Source: Lachnospiraceae bacterium (lineage in GTDB: Bacteria; Bacillota; Clostridia; Lachnospirales; Lachnospiraceae). From it: DNA of 64,000 nucleotides. The translations under genes and the position numbers were made by a program. Below are positions 41,784-51,508 of the stretch, piece after piece. Position 1 is the stretch's first letter, and each line of letters begins with the position of its first letter. The notes below the pieces were generated by a model. That model worked only from the letters and a program-made list of their open reading frames with translations. It did not search any database and was not told the origin of the DNA. Location of the stretch: the NCBI GenBank assembly GCA_029219245.1, contig JAQXTA010000041.1:124001-188000 (forward strand). Direction: 5' to 3'.

Positions 41784-44021
41784 ATGAACGATAGAATTAT
41801 TAAGACGGAATATTCCGAGGTAATGCAGAAATCTTATATTGATTATGCGATGAGTGTTATTATTGCCAGAGCTTTGCCGGATGTCCGTGACGGACTAAAA
41901 CCGGTACAGAGAAGAACTTTGTATGATATGTACGAGCTTGGCATACGCTATGACAGACCTTACCGTAAATCAGCACGTATTGTCGGGGATACGATGGGTA
42001 AATACCATCCCCATGGCGACAGCTCCATTTATGAAGCATTAGTCGTTATGACACAGGATTTTAAAAAGGGACTTCCGTTAATCGATGGGCATGGTAACTT
42101 TGGTAACATTGAAGGCGATGGTGCCGCTGCTATGCGTTATACCGAAGCCAGACTGGAAAGAATTACCCAGGAGGCTTTTTTGGCAGATTTGGACAAGGAT
42201 GTAGTTGATTTCCTTCCAAACTTTGATGAAACAGAGAAGGAACCGAGTGTACTTCCGGTTAAGATTCCCAATCTTCTGATCAACGGTTCGGAAGGTATTG
42301 CGGTTGGTATGGCAACCAATATTCCACCACACAATCTGGCAGAGGTTATCGATGCGACCAAAGCCTATATGAAGGATGAAAATATTACCACAAGAGAGTT
42401 GATGCGTTATGTGAAGGGACCGGATTTCCCCACGGGCGGCATTGTCATCAACCAGGATGAGCTTTTGGATATCTATGAAACCGGAACGGGTAAAATCAAA
42501 ATCCGCGGCAAAGTGGAAGTGGAAAAAGCCAAAGGCGGCAGAGTAAACCTGGTTATTACCGAGATTCCTTATCCTATGATAGGTGCCAACATCAGTAAGT
42601 TCCTGATGGATGTAGCGGCACTTGCGGAAACCAAGAAAACGCAGGATATCGTAGATATTACCAACCAGTCTTCCAAGGAAGGTATCCGTATTGTAATAGA
42701 ACTTCGGAAGGATGCCGATGTAGAGAATTTCAAAAATATGCTTTATAAGAAAACAAGACTGGAAGATACGTTTGGTGTCAATATGTTAGCGATTGCTGAC
42801 GGCAGACCGGAAACCATGGGTCTGAAACAGATTATCAAGGCCAATGTGGATTTCCAATATGAGGTTGCTACCAGAAAGTACCGGAATCTGTTGACAAAGG
42901 AGCTGGAGAAAAAGGAAATTCAGGAAGGTCTTATCAAGGCATGTAATGTCATCGATCTGATTATTGAAATCCTTCGGGGTTCCAAAGACCGTAATATGGC
43001 AAAGGCATGTCTTATTGAAGGAAAAATTGACGGTATCAAATTTAAGACCAAAGAATCCAAAATTATGGCAACACAGCTGATGTTTTCCGAAAAACAGGCA
43101 AATGCAATTCTGGATATGCGTCTGTATAAATTGATTGGTCTGGAAATTGAAGCTTTGATTAATGACCATGAGGAAACCATGGCAAATATTTATCGTTACG
43201 AAGATATTCTGGCCAGGCGGGATTCTATGGCACAAGTTATTATGAATGAATTGGATGAAATCAAGGAAGCTTATGGCGGAGCCAGAAGAACAGAAATTAC
43301 GAATGCCGAAGAAGCTGTTTATATGGAAAAGAAAATGGAAGAAATGGATATCGTCTTTCTGATGGATCGCTTCGGCTATGCCAAAACCATTGATTTGCAG
43401 ACATTTGAAAGGAATAAGGATGCCGTTCTTGCCGAAAATAGATATGTATTCCAGTGTAAAAATACCGGGAAAATATGTCTGTTTACCAATATGGGACAGC
43501 TTCATACGATTAAGGCGGTAGACCTTCCTTTTGGAAAATTCCGGGATAAGGGTGTTCCGGTGGACAATATCAGTAATTACGATTCTGCCAAAGAAAGCAT
43601 TGTATTTGTATCCAGCCAGACGGATTTGAACCTTTACCGCGTTATTTTTGCAACCAAAAGTGCCATGTTAAAGGTTGTTGATGGCGGAGAGTTTGACGTT
43701 GCCAAGAGAACAGTGGCAGCAACAAAGTTAAATGATGGTGATGAAGTTGTAAGTGTGGTTACTATAAAAGAACAACGTAATATTATTTTGCAGTCGAAGG
43801 ATGGTTATTTTTTACGGTTTGCCTTGGAAGAAATTCCGGAGAAAAAGAAAGGGGCCGTTGGAGTACGCGGTATGAAGCTTGGTGCAAATGATTATCTGGA
43901 AGCAGTGTACTATACCAGAAATACCGATGAACAGTCTGTCGAATATAAGGGGAAAATGATAGAACTGAATAAACTGAAACTGGGCAGCCGGGACAGCAAA
44001 GGCGTAAAGGTGCGCGTATAA
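41784..44021 (+). CDS. parC: Type II topoisomerase A subunit (topoisomerase IV ParC type)
   Basis: The 745-residue protein has the breakage-reunion domain with catalytic Y119 ([10 protein letters not shown]) and the quinolone region H-P-H-G-D-S80-S-I-Y-E84, which matches ParC residue for residue. The C-terminal beta-propeller is short and the GyrA-box is degenerate (K-K-K-G-A-V-G instead of Q-R-R-G-G-K-G), which argues for a decatenase rather than a supercoiling gyrase. It follows parE by 24 bases. Confidence 0.85.
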   Translation: MNDRIIKTEYSEVMQKSYIDYAMSVIIARALPDVRDGLKPVQRRTLYDMYELGIRYDRPYRKSARIVGDTMGKYHPHGDSSIYEALVVMTQDFKKGLPLIDGHGNFGNIEGDGAAAMRYTEARLERITQEAFLADLDKDVVDFLPNFDETEKEPSVLPVKIPNLLINGSEGIAVGMATNIPPHNLAEVIDATKAYMKDENITTRELMRYVKGPDFPTGGIVINQDELLDIYETGTGKIKIRGKVEVEKAKGGRVNLVITEIPYPMIGANISKFLMDVAALAETKKTQDIVDITNQSSKEGIRIVIELRKDADVENFKNMLYKKTRLEDTFGVNMLAIADGRPETMGLKQIIKANVDFQYEVATRKYRNLLTKELEKKEIQEGLIKACNVIDLIIEILRGSKDRNMAKACLIEGKIDGIKFKTKESKIMATQLMFSEKQANAILDMRLYKLIGLEIEALINDHEETMANIYRYEDILARRDSMAQVIMNELDEIKEAYGGARRTEITNAEEAVYMEKKMEEMDIVFLMDRFGYAKTIDLQTFERNKDAVLAENRYVFQCKNTGKICLFTNMGQLHTIKAVDLPFGKFRDKGVPVDNISNYDSAKESIVFVSSQTDLNLYRVIFATKSAMLKVVDGGEFDVAKRTVAATKLNDGDEVVSVVTIKEQRNIILQSKDGYFLRFALEEIPEKKKGAVGVRGMKLGANDYLEAVYYTRNTDEQSVEYKGKMIELNKLKLGSRDSKGVKVRV

Positions 44022-44057
44022 TGAAGTAATACGTTGAGAAATAAGGAGAAAAAAGGC

Positions 44058-44627
44058 ATGCGTGTGATTGCAGGAAGGGCAAGAAGCCTGAAATTGAAAA
44101 CACCGGAAGGAATGGATACCAGACCAACGACAGACCGCCTTAAGGAAACGTTGTTTAATATGCTGCAGCCTTATCTTCCGGACGGTATCTTCCTTGATTT
44201 GTTCAGTGGAAGTGGTGGTATCGGTATTGAGGCATTAAGCCGGGGTGCAAGACATGCCTATTTTGTAGAAAATAATAAAAAAGCCCTTGCATGTATTCTG
44301 GATAATCTGAAATTTACCGGATTTATGGAGCAGTCTACGGTGTTGAAACAGGATGTATTAAGTGCACTTGCCAGCATTCATGAGAAAGAGGCTGATGTGA
44401 TTTTTATGGATCCACCCTATGACCATGCATATGAAAAACAGGTGCTTGCCATTTTAAAGGATATGCCATATGTTACAAAAAATACGCTTCTGGTAGTGGA
44501 AGCATCCCTTGAAACAGATTTTTCCTATACGGAATCACTTGGCTTCTTTGTGGAAAAGGAAAAAAAATATAAAACAAATAAACACGTTTTCCTGAAGAAA
44601 AATTTTAAAAAAAATGAAAATTTATAA
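44058..44627 (+). CDS. rsmD: 16S rRNA (guanine966-N2)-methyltransferase RsmD
   Basis: From the ATG at 44058, with AAGGAGAA upstream, the 189-residue protein shows M-R-V-I-A-G-x-A-R-x-L-K-L, R-P-T-T-D-R-L-K-E-T-L-F-N-M, the SAM motif F-L-D-L-F-S-G-S-G-G-I-G and the catalytic D118-P-P-Y. RsmD methylates G966 of 16S rRNA. Its neighbour coaD is the standard Firmicutes arrangement (ylbH-ylbI). Confidence 0.94.
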   Translation: MRVIAGRARSLKLKTPEGMDTRPTTDRLKETLFNMLQPYLPDGIFLDLFSGSGGIGIEALSRGARHAYFVENNKKALACILDNLKFTGFMEQSTVLKQDVLSALASIHEKEADVIFMDPPYDHAYEKQVLAILKDMPYVTKNTLLVVEASLETDFSYTESLGFFVEKEKKYKTNKHVFLKKNFKKNENL

Positions 44628-44731
44628 AGACATTTGAGACAAAGTGATTTATTATAATATGGTATAGATAATAAAAATGTGCTGGTATGTATCGGAAAAG
44701 ATATTGCCAGAAACAATATGAGGGCATAATT

Positions 44732-45220
44732 ATGAAGGCAGCAATTTATCCGGGCAGTTTTGATCCGGTTACTTATGGACATTTAGATGTTATTAAAAGG
44801 GCGGCAGAAATTTTTGATGAGTTGACAGTAAGCGTATTGAATAATAACGTAAAGACTCCATTGTTTTCTGTGGAAGAACGTGTTAAGATATTAGAAGAGG
44901 CAACGAAGGATATCCCAAATGTGAAAATCGACTCCTTCAGTGGCCTGTTAATTGATTATGCAAAACAAAAAGGCATTCATGTGGCAATCCGAGGTCTTCG
45001 TGCAATTACCGATTTTGAATATGAATTGCAAATTGCCCAGACAAACCGAAAACTTTCGAATGGTGAACTGGATACGATGTTTTTAACGACAAGTCTGGAG
45101 TATGCTTATTTAAGTTCTTCCAGTGTCAAAGAAATTGCCAGCTTTAACGGAGATATTTCCCAATGTGTGCCTGATTTTGTCGGGAAACTGGTTTATGAAA
45201 AATATGGTCATATGAGATAG
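44732..45220 (+). CDS. coaD: Phosphopantetheine adenylyltransferase CoaD
   Basis: The 162-residue enzyme adds AMP to 4'-phosphopantetheine in coenzyme A synthesis. It has the nucleotidyltransferase motif [11 protein letters not shown]17 and the C-terminal S-S-S-S-V-K-E. The ATG at 44732 has a weak site (GAGGGCA at 44720); an upstream in-frame TTG or GTG would add residues not found in the family. The gap of 104 bases to rsmD holds TATAAT at 44653 but no -35 at the right distance. Confidence 0.95.
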   Translation: MKAAIYPGSFDPVTYGHLDVIKRAAEIFDELTVSVLNNNVKTPLFSVEERVKILEEATKDIPNVKIDSFSGLLIDYAKQKGIHVAIRGLRAITDFEYELQIAQTNRKLSNGELDTMFLTTSLEYAYLSSSSVKEIASFNGDISQCVPDFVGKLVYEKYGHMR

Positions 45221-45228
45221 GAGTAAAC

Positions 45229-45840
45229 ATGAGTAGCAGAATCGAACAGTTAATCGATGAGATTGAGGATTATATTGACGGTTGTAAATACCAGCCTCTT
45301 TCCAAGACGAATATTATTGTAAACAAAGAAGAAATTGACGAGCTTTTGCGTGAACTCCGGATGAAAACACCGGATGAGATTAAACGTTATCAGAAAATTA
45401 TTACGAATAAGGAAGCCATTTTAAATGATGCCCGTTCCAAAGCAGAAGCCTTAATCAATGAAGCAACCATTCATACGAATGAGTTGATTAATGAGCATGA
45501 AATTATGCAGCAGGCATATGCACAGGCAAACGAAGTTGTTAAGCTGGCATCTCATCAGGCCCAGGAGATTCTTGATAATGCTACGAATGAAGCAAATGGT
45601 GTCAGAGCTGCTGCAGTTCAGTATCTGGATGAAATGCTTGCCAATCTGGAAAATGTCATGACAACTACTTTGAATACGACAACAGCGCATTATGAAAGCT
45701 TCTTTAATGCTATTAACAGTTATAATGAAACCGTGAAAGCAAATCGCGCAGAATTAAAGCCACCGGAAGTAGATGATCTGCTAAAGGATGTAGATTATGA
45801 CGATGGTGCGGAAGAATCTATTAATCTGGATTTATTATAG
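45229..45840 (+). CDS. Coiled-coil protein with vacuolar ATPase subunit H-like helices
   Basis: The 203-residue protein is almost wholly helical: a short N-terminal region (I-E-Q-L-I-D-E-I-E-D-Y-I-D), a T-P-D-E-I-K-R-Y-Q-K linker, then a long coiled coil at about 60-130 with alanine-rich spacing (A-R-S-K-A-E-A-L-I-N-E-A) like F/V-ATPase stalk subunits or DivIVA-type proteins, and an acidic tail. It follows coaD by 8 bases. In related Clostridia such a protein is commonly found here; the function is not known. It has no membrane helix. Confidence 0.75.
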   Translation: MSSRIEQLIDEIEDYIDGCKYQPLSKTNIIVNKEEIDELLRELRMKTPDEIKRYQKIITNKEAILNDARSKAEALINEATIHTNELINEHEIMQQAYAQANEVVKLASHQAQEILDNATNEANGVRAAAVQYLDEMLANLENVMTTTLNTTTAHYESFFNAINSYNETVKANRAELKPPEVDDLLKDVDYDDGAEESINLDLL

Positions 45841-45855
45841 GAAAGTATAACGGAT

Positions 45856-47238
45856 ATGTTTCTAAAAATCATCATAAGCCGGTTTCGCAGGGAAGCCGGC
45901 TTATCCTTTTTTACATGGAATCTCATACTGGTGCTCTGGCTTACTGGTTTGTTTGGAATTGCGCGGGAAGCAACGATGCTGACGGTCCATGCAGAGGAAA
46001 ATGATCCGATTGTGGTCGTTATTGATCCGGGACATGGCGGTGATAATCTTGGTGGCGAATATGAAGACTATACCGAAAAGGAAATGACACTGATTGTTGC
46101 AAATGCCATGAAGGAAGAGCTGGAGCAGTATGAAGGAATTACCGTATATATGACGCGAACAGATGATACAGGTCTTACATTGGAGGAACGTTGTGAATAT
46201 GCAGCGAGTGTAAATGCGGATTTTATTTTCTGTCTGCACTTTAACCTTTCGGAGCACCATACTTTATTCGGTGCAGAAACATGGATTTCGGCATTTGGTG
46301 AACAGTACAGCAAGGGCTATGGCTTTGCTGCAATCGAAGTGGAGCTTCTTCAGGAGATGGGACTCTATTCCCGGGGGATCAAAACCAGACTAAATAATGA
46401 GGGTATCGATTATTACGGTATTATCCGCCATGCTACGGAACGAAATATTCCTTGTGTTTTGATTGAACATTGTCATTTAGACCAGGTAAATGACCAGCCA
46501 TTTTACGATCATAAGGAGAAACTGGAAGAATTTGGCAGACTGGATGCGGAAGCGGTGGCAAGATACTACCGCTTGAAATCAGACAGTCTCGGAAAAGATT
46601 TCAGCAATTATCCGGTTGCAGAGGTTCCGGTTCCAAAACAGGTTATGAAGCCGGACGAAACACCGCCGGATATTTGTATGATTGAACCAGTAGAGCAGAA
46701 TAAAGAGAACGGAGAGACAACTATACGGGTTTCGGCTGCCGATTATGACAGTGGTATGCTGTATTACACGTACAGCTATGACGGTGGTACGACTTTTTCT
46801 GAATTGCAGCGATGGCCGGATAAAACGAAGGATACTTTTGAATTTACAATACAGATACCATCCGGAGTCATTCCGCAGGTTTTGGTAAATGCATATAACG
46901 GCTATGATTTATATACAACGAGTAATACGTTGAATCTACCATCAGTAAACTACGATGACGAACAATCCGATATCTTGGAAACAGCGGAAGATGAGCTGCT
47001 ATCTGGCAAGGATAGTGTAGCAGAAACCGGTTCAGACAGTGTGCTGTCCAAAGAAGACTATGATGAAATCACTTACAAGATTCCGGATGAAACCGGTGAA
47101 GAAGGAAAAGAGTTATCCGTCGGTTACTTTGTTGGTGTCTGTGTGATATGCGCATTGCTTGTGTTTGCCATGATTTTATCATTGCTTCTTGTTCTTAGAA
47201 ACTGCAGACACCGGAAAAGACGAAGAAGGCGTAGATAA
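45856..47238 (+). CDS. N-acetylmuramoyl-L-alanine amidase (Amidase_3) with C-terminal membrane anchor
   Basis: The 460-residue protein has a basic N-terminus, a hydrophobic signal segment at about 17-36 and a likely cleavage near V-H-A. The amidase domain (about 50-245) carries the zinc ligands H60 (D-P-G-H-G-G), E74 (T-E-K-E) and H128 (L-H-F-N), with the catalytic Glu at E204 (L-I-E-H-C-H). Residues 280-370 look like an Ig-like or repeat domain, and a membrane helix lies at about 425-448, followed by a basic tail R-K-R-R-R-R. It cleaves peptide stems from peptidoglycan at the outer membrane face. Its 3' end overlaps the converging ylbJ-like gene by 44 bases. Confidence 0.9.
   Translation: MFLKIIISRFRREAGLSFFTWNLILVLWLTGLFGIAREATMLTVHAEENDPIVVVIDPGHGGDNLGGEYEDYTEKEMTLIVANAMKEELEQYEGITVYMTRTDDTGLTLEERCEYAASVNADFIFCLHFNLSEHHTLFGAETWISAFGEQYSKGYGFAAIEVELLQEMGLYSRGIKTRLNNEGIDYYGIIRHATERNIPCVLIEHCHLDQVNDQPFYDHKEKLEEFGRLDAEAVARYYRLKSDSLGKDFSNYPVAEVPVPKQVMKPDETPPDICMIEPVEQNKENGETTIRVSAADYDSGMLYYTYSYDGGTTFSELQRWPDKTKDTFEFTIQIPSGVIPQVLVNAYNGYDLYTTSNTLNLPSVNYDDEQSDILETAEDELLSGKDSVAETGSDSVLSKEDYDEITYKIPDETGEEGKELSVGYFVGVCVICALLVFAMILSLLLVLRNCRHRKRRRRRR
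45874..45912 (+). terminator. Terminator-like hairpin inside the start of the amidase gene
   Basis: ATAAGCCGGTTTC (45874-45886) pairs with GAAGCCGGCTTAT (45892-45904) as a 13-base-pair stem with one G-T pair and a 5-base loop, then CCTTTTTT follows. It lies 34 bases after the stop of the coiled-coil gene but within codons 7-19 of the amidase. Confidence 0.7.
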
Positions 47239-48151
47239 AAGCGGTCAATACGGTCTGTACACATTTGTGCAGAAAATAATGATTTATTGACAAGTTAGTT
47301 TCTTTTATCATGCTATAGGTCTGTGCCATACAGGAGAAGCCGCCAAAGGGAAGCAGGATCAGAATCATATAAAAACCCTTTATGCCAATGCGGCTTATAC
47401 CGCTTGTAATTTCCAACATACAATTACAAAGCGCAAGAAAGGATTCCGGTAGGGTGGAAAAAGGCAGGAACATAATATTAAGCAGGTTAAAGAAAACCAT
47501 ATAACCGCCTAATTTACCAATGCCGATAAGACCGGAGATAACCGAATCGTCAACGGCGGCAAGGAGAGAGGACGAAATGGGAACTTTTGGCTGCTGTTGC
47601 CCCGTCGGCAACGCAGCTGAAAAATCCATTGACTTATAGTAAAAACGATATAGAAGCACACCATAGATAAGTGGCATACCATACATGATAAGAAACGGTA
47701 TATAATTATGGTGAATAGATAAGGTACTCATGACAAAGCTGATAAAATATATCGGCCCGATATTATTACAAAAGGCAAGCAGATAAGAAGCTTCTTTTTC
47801 GGATAATTTCTGTGCATGGAGGAGTTCGCCGATAACTCTTGCACCCATGGGAAAACCGCACAGCATCCCCATTAAGATGGCATAGGAGCCATTTAAAGTA
47901 GTGCCAAAAAGAAAATGAAACAGCGGATGGAAACATCTGGCGAAACGTTCTGTAAGGTTCATCCGCACCATAATACCGGAAAGAATCATAAAAGGAAGCA
48001 ATGTCGGTATCATTTTCTGAAACCAAAGTAACAAGCCGGTGGAGGCGAGTTTAAGCGACTGTGCCGGATAACGAAGCAAAAGAAAAGTCAGATAGAGGGC
48101 AAGCAGCGTAAAGATTGTCTGTGTCAGGAAAGAGGAAAGGTTTTTTCGCAT
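47195..48151 (-). CDS. ylbJ: YlbJ-like sporulation integral membrane protein (nucleoside-recognition/Gate fold)
   Basis: The 318-residue protein has about eight hydrophobic helices and the YlbJ pattern: L-L-P-F-M-I-L-S-G-I-M, G-M-L-C-G-F-P-M-G-A-R-V, S-E-K-E-A-S-Y-L-L-A-F-C-N-N-I-G-P. Bacillus YlbJ is a sigma-E sporulation membrane protein, and the place near rsmD and coaD is the same as in Bacillus (ylbH-ylbI-ylbJ), but here the gene is inverted and separated by two genes. The C-terminus converges and overlaps with the amidase tail. Confidence 0.85.
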   Translation of the reverse strand: MRKNLSSFLTQTIFTLLALYLTFLLLRYPAQSLKLASTGLLLWFQKMIPTLLPFMILSGIMVRMNLTERFARCFHPLFHFLFGTTLNGSYAILMGMLCGFPMGARVIGELLHAQKLSEKEASYLLAFCNNIGPIYFISFVMSTLSIHHNYIPFLIMYGMPLIYGVLLYRFYYKSMDFSAALPTGQQQPKVPISSSLLAAVDDSVISGLIGIGKLGGYMVFFNLLNIMFLPFSTLPESFLALCNCMLEITSGISRIGIKGFYMILILLPFGGFSCMAQTYSMIKETNLSINHYFLHKCVQTVLTAFIYAFFVFSGVCSF

Positions 48152-48206
48152 AATTTTCTTAGTGTTTGGTTTGTTATTTTAATATATGTGAAAAGGATGA
48201 GCATAT

Positions 48207-48932
48207 ATGCGTTTGGATAAATTTTTAAGTGATATGAAATATGCCACGAGAAGCCAGCTAAAAAAAGATATCCGGAACGGACTGGTTTCCGTAAACAATG
48301 AGATAATTCACCAGAGTGATTATCCTGTCAATGAAAATCGGGATGTAGTCTGCTACAAAGGTGTTCCCTGCGTGTATGAAAAATATGTGTATTATATGCT
48401 GTACAAACCGACAGGGGTGGTGTCTGCCACCGAAGATAAAAAAGATAAGACCGTAGTGGATTTATTAAAAGATACAGGTCGGAATGATTTGTTCCCGGTC
48501 GGTAGACTGGATAAGGACACGGAAGGGCTGCTTCTTTTAACCAATGATGGTGAACTCGCCCATAACCTTCTGGCACCGGGGAGGCATGTAGAAAAGGTTT
48601 ACGAATGCAGTCTGAAAAAGCCTTTTGATGTCAGCCAGCAGGAAGCTTTGGAACAGGGAGTGGATATTGGCGAGAAAAAAAGAACACTTCCTGCAAAGGT
48701 TGTCCTTTTGGGAGAAAAAAAGATTGCCCTAACGATTACGGAAGGCAAATTTCATCAGGTCAAACGCATGTTGCAGGCTGTTGACAATGAAGTGGTCTTT
48801 TTAAAAAGAGTCCGTATGGGAGGACTGCATCTGGATGAGGAGTTAAAGCCCGGAGCCTATAGGAAACTGACAGCGGAAGAGATCGCCATGCTACAGAGTT
48901 CAAAAGAGGGAAAGGTTCATAAAAAATGTTAA
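48207..48932 (+). CDS. rsuA: 16S rRNA pseudouridine516 synthase RsuA family
   Basis: The 241-residue protein has an N-terminal S4 RNA-binding domain (M-R-L-D-K-F-L-S-D) and the RsuA/RluB/E/F catalytic motif V-G-R-L-D102-K-D-T-E-G-L-L-L-L-T-N-D. The length and S4 domain fit RsuA (pseudouridine 516 of 16S rRNA), although RluB/RluF cannot be excluded by eye. Its last 7 bases overlap the HAD gene start. Confidence 0.88.
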   Translation: MRLDKFLSDMKYATRSQLKKDIRNGLVSVNNEIIHQSDYPVNENRDVVCYKGVPCVYEKYVYYMLYKPTGVVSATEDKKDKTVVDLLKDTGRNDLFPVGRLDKDTEGLLLLTNDGELAHNLLAPGRHVEKVYECSLKKPFDVSQQEALEQGVDIGEKKRTLPAKVVLLGEKKIALTITEGKFHQVKRMLQAVDNEVVFLKRVRMGGLHLDEELKPGAYRKLTAEEIAMLQSSKEGKVHKKC

Positions 48933-49570
48933 ATGAGATAGAAGCAGTGATATTTGATTTGGATGGTTCTTTGGTCGATTCCATGTGGATGTGGGAAGCC
49001 ATTGATGTAGAATACCTTGCCGGTTTCGGCATTGAAAGACCACTTGATTTGCAGTCCCGCATTGAAGGAATGAGCTTTCATGAGACTGCGGTTTATTTTA
49101 AAGAAAACTTTCAGATTCCCGATGAACTGGATAAGATAAAAGCAGACTAGAACCGGATGGCATGGGATAAATATCGTTATGAAGTACCTTTAAAGGAAGG
49201 CGCGGAAGCTTTTATAGACTTCTGTACCCAAAAGCAGATTAAACTCGGTATTGCAACAAGCAATTCCAGAGAACTGGTAGAAAATGTCATTTCCGTACAT
49301 AATCTGCAAAATCATTTCGGCTGTATTATGACAGGATGCGATGTGGAGAAAGGAAAGCCCGCACCGGATATTTATCTTGCTGTTGCAAAGGCACTTTCCG
49401 TATCTCCGGAACACTGTCTTGTTTTTGAAGATATCGTTCCCGGTATTCTGGCTGGAAAAGCGGCAGGCATGAAGGTATGTGCTGTATATGATGCCTATTC
49501 TGTTCCGCAAGATGATAAGAAACGGGAACTTGCAGATTATTATATTCATGATTTTAAGGAGCTGTTATAA
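48926..49570 (+). pseudogene. HAD-superfamily phosphatase interrupted by an in-frame amber codon
   Basis: The first 74 codons encode an HAD N-terminus with D11-x-D13 (V-I-F-D-L-D-G-S-L-V-D-S). A TAG at 49148-49150 stops the frame. The same frame then continues without another stop to 49570 and encodes the rest of a beta-phosphoglucomutase-like hydrolase: L-G-I-A-T-S-N-S, K-G-K-P-A-P-D-I-Y, and V-F-E-D-I-V-P-G-I-L-A. One base change from TGG (Trp) would explain the stop. An ATG at 49157 lies six bases after it and could allow re-initiation, but the second part lacks the catalytic Asp. A sequence error is also possible. Confidence 0.82.
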
Positions 49571-49573
49571 GTA

Positions 49574-51493
49574 ATGGGATTTTTACCGATTTCCAGAGAA
49601 GATATGAAAAGAGAAGGCATTGAGCAGCTTGATTTTGTTTATATCATAGGAGATGCCTATGTGGATCATCCATCTTTTGGGCATGCGATTATCAGCAGAA
49701 TTTTGGAAGCAAACGGGTATCGTGTGGGAATTATTTCACAGCCTGACTGGAAGAATGATGACAGCATTACTGTTTTGGGAAAGCCGCGGCTTGGTTTTTT
49801 GGTTTCGGCCGGCAATATGGATTCAATGGTTAATCATTATTTTGTTTCCAAAAAACATCGTCCCACAGATGCCTATACACCGGGTGGAGAAGCATACAAA
49901 AGACCGGATCATGCAACGGTTGTCTATGGTAATCTGATTCGCAGAATCTATAAGGATGTACCGATCATTATAGGCGGCATCGAAGCCAGTCTGCGGAGAA
50001 TGGCACATTATGATTATTGGTCGGATTCCTTCAAACGTTCGATCCTTTTAGACAGCCAGGCAGATATCATTTCTTACGGTATGGGTGAAAAATCCATTGT
50101 AGAGATTGCAGATGCTTTGGCAAGCGGTATTGCGGTAAAGGACATTACCTTTGTTCCGGGAACCGTATATAAAACAAAGGATATTTCCGGTATCTATGAC
50201 AGTGTGATGTTGCCATCCTATGAAGAAATGAAAGCCATGCCAAGGCGGTATGCGGACAGTTTTGCGATACAATATCAGAGTACCGATCCCTTTACCGGGA
50301 AAACACTGATAGAGGAATATCCCCATCAGGTCTATGTAGTGCAAAATCCACCGCAGAAACCATTGACAACAGAGGAAATGGATGCTGTCTATGAACTGCC
50401 TTATATGCGTACCTATCATCCTTCTTACGAGGCAAAGGGTGGGGTACCGGCAATTTCCGAAATTAAGTTTTCGCTGATCAGCAACCGGGGATGCTTTGGA
50501 GGTTGTAACTTCTGCGCGCTTACCTTTCATCAGGGAAGGACGATTCAGGTCAGAAGCCATGAATCAATCATAAGGGAAGCCGAGCTTATGATAAAAGAGC
50601 CGGATTTTAAAGGCTATATCCATGACGTTGGCGGACCGACCGCTAATTTCAGACATCCGTCCTGTGAAAAGCAGATGACACAGGGTGTCTGTAAGAACAG
50701 ACAATGTCTGTTCCCGAAGCCTTGCCCGAATTTGAAGGCAGATCATTCGGATTATTTAGCTTTATTACGGAAGCTTCGTGCCCTGCCCGGTGTGAAAAAG
50801 GTCTTTATCCGTTCCGGTATTCGGTTTGACTATTTGCTTGCTGACAAGGATAATACTTTTTTCAAAGAATTGGTAGAACATCACGTCAGCGGACAGTTAA
50901 AAGTAGCGCCGGAGCATATATCTGATGCGGTATTATCCAGAATGGGAAAACCGGAAAAGGCAGTTTATGAACAATTTGTCCGAAAATATGGTAAAATAAA
51001 TGATAGTCTTGGTAAAAAGCAGTTCCTGGTGCCGTATCTGATGTCTTCCCATCCGGGCTCAACCTTGAAGGAAGCTATTGAATTGGCGGAATATTTGCGG
51101 GATTTGGGTTATATGCCGGAACAGGTACAGGATTTTTATCCTACACCATCGACGGTTTCCACGGTAATGTATTATACGGGAATCGATCCGCGGGACGGAA
51201 AGCCGGTATATGTATGTAAAAATCCTCACGAAAAGGCAATGCAGCGTGCTCTGATTCAATATCGTAATCCGAATAATTATGAATTGGTTTACGAGGCACT
51301 GAAAAAAGCAGGACGGGAAGATTTAATCGGTTTTGATAAAAAATGTCTGATTCGTCCGAGAAAGTCAGGAAATGCAAAGATGCAGGGAAATGCAGGAAAC
51401 CAAGGGAAAGGGAAAACCAAGGGAACAGCGAAGACACTGGGAAACAGTAAGAAAAAGAAAACGATAAGAAATGTACACAGCCGAAAAAAATAG
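49574..51493 (+). CDS. YgiQ-family radical SAM protein
   Basis: The 639-residue protein starts with F-L-P-I-S-R-E-D-M and has the SAM-cluster motif C307-x3-C311-x2-C314 (G-C-F-G-G-C-N-F-C), placed after a roughly 300-residue N-terminal domain, plus the C-terminal DUF3362 region with H-P-G-S-T-L and [10 protein letters not shown] further cysteine cluster lies near 370-392. This is the YgiQ family of unknown reaction. The last 40 residues are a low-complexity Gly/Lys/Asn tail ([11 protein letters not shown]) that probably binds RNA or is disordered. Confidence 0.92.
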   Translation: MGFLPISREDMKREGIEQLDFVYIIGDAYVDHPSFGHAIISRILEANGYRVGIISQPDWKNDDSITVLGKPRLGFLVSAGNMDSMVNHYFVSKKHRPTDAYTPGGEAYKRPDHATVVYGNLIRRIYKDVPIIIGGIEASLRRMAHYDYWSDSFKRSILLDSQADIISYGMGEKSIVEIADALASGIAVKDITFVPGTVYKTKDISGIYDSVMLPSYEEMKAMPRRYADSFAIQYQSTDPFTGKTLIEEYPHQVYVVQNPPQKPLTTEEMDAVYELPYMRTYHPSYEAKGGVPAISEIKFSLISNRGCFGGCNFCALTFHQGRTIQVRSHESIIREAELMIKEPDFKGYIHDVGGPTANFRHPSCEKQMTQGVCKNRQCLFPKPCPNLKADHSDYLALLRKLRALPGVKKVFIRSGIRFDYLLADKDNTFFKELVEHHVSGQLKVAPEHISDAVLSRMGKPEKAVYEQFVRKYGKINDSLGKKQFLVPYLMSSHPGSTLKEAIELAEYLRDLGYMPEQVQDFYPTPSTVSTVMYYTGIDPRDGKPVYVCKNPHEKAMQRALIQYRNPNNYELVYEALKKAGREDLIGFDKKCLIRPRKSGNAKMQGNAGNQGKGKTKGTAKTLGNSKKKKTIRNVHSRKK

Positions 51494-51508
51494 GGAAGGA
51501 GATTTTTC

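Noticed and set aside
42786..43505. 239-codon minus-strand open frame opposite parC
   Set aside because: Phe/Ile/His-rich shadow typical of an antisense reading of a conserved gene.
44634..44658. Promoter TTGAGA/TATAAT before coaD
   Set aside because: The two boxes are only 13 bases apart, too close for a normal sigma-A promoter; other pairings are weak.
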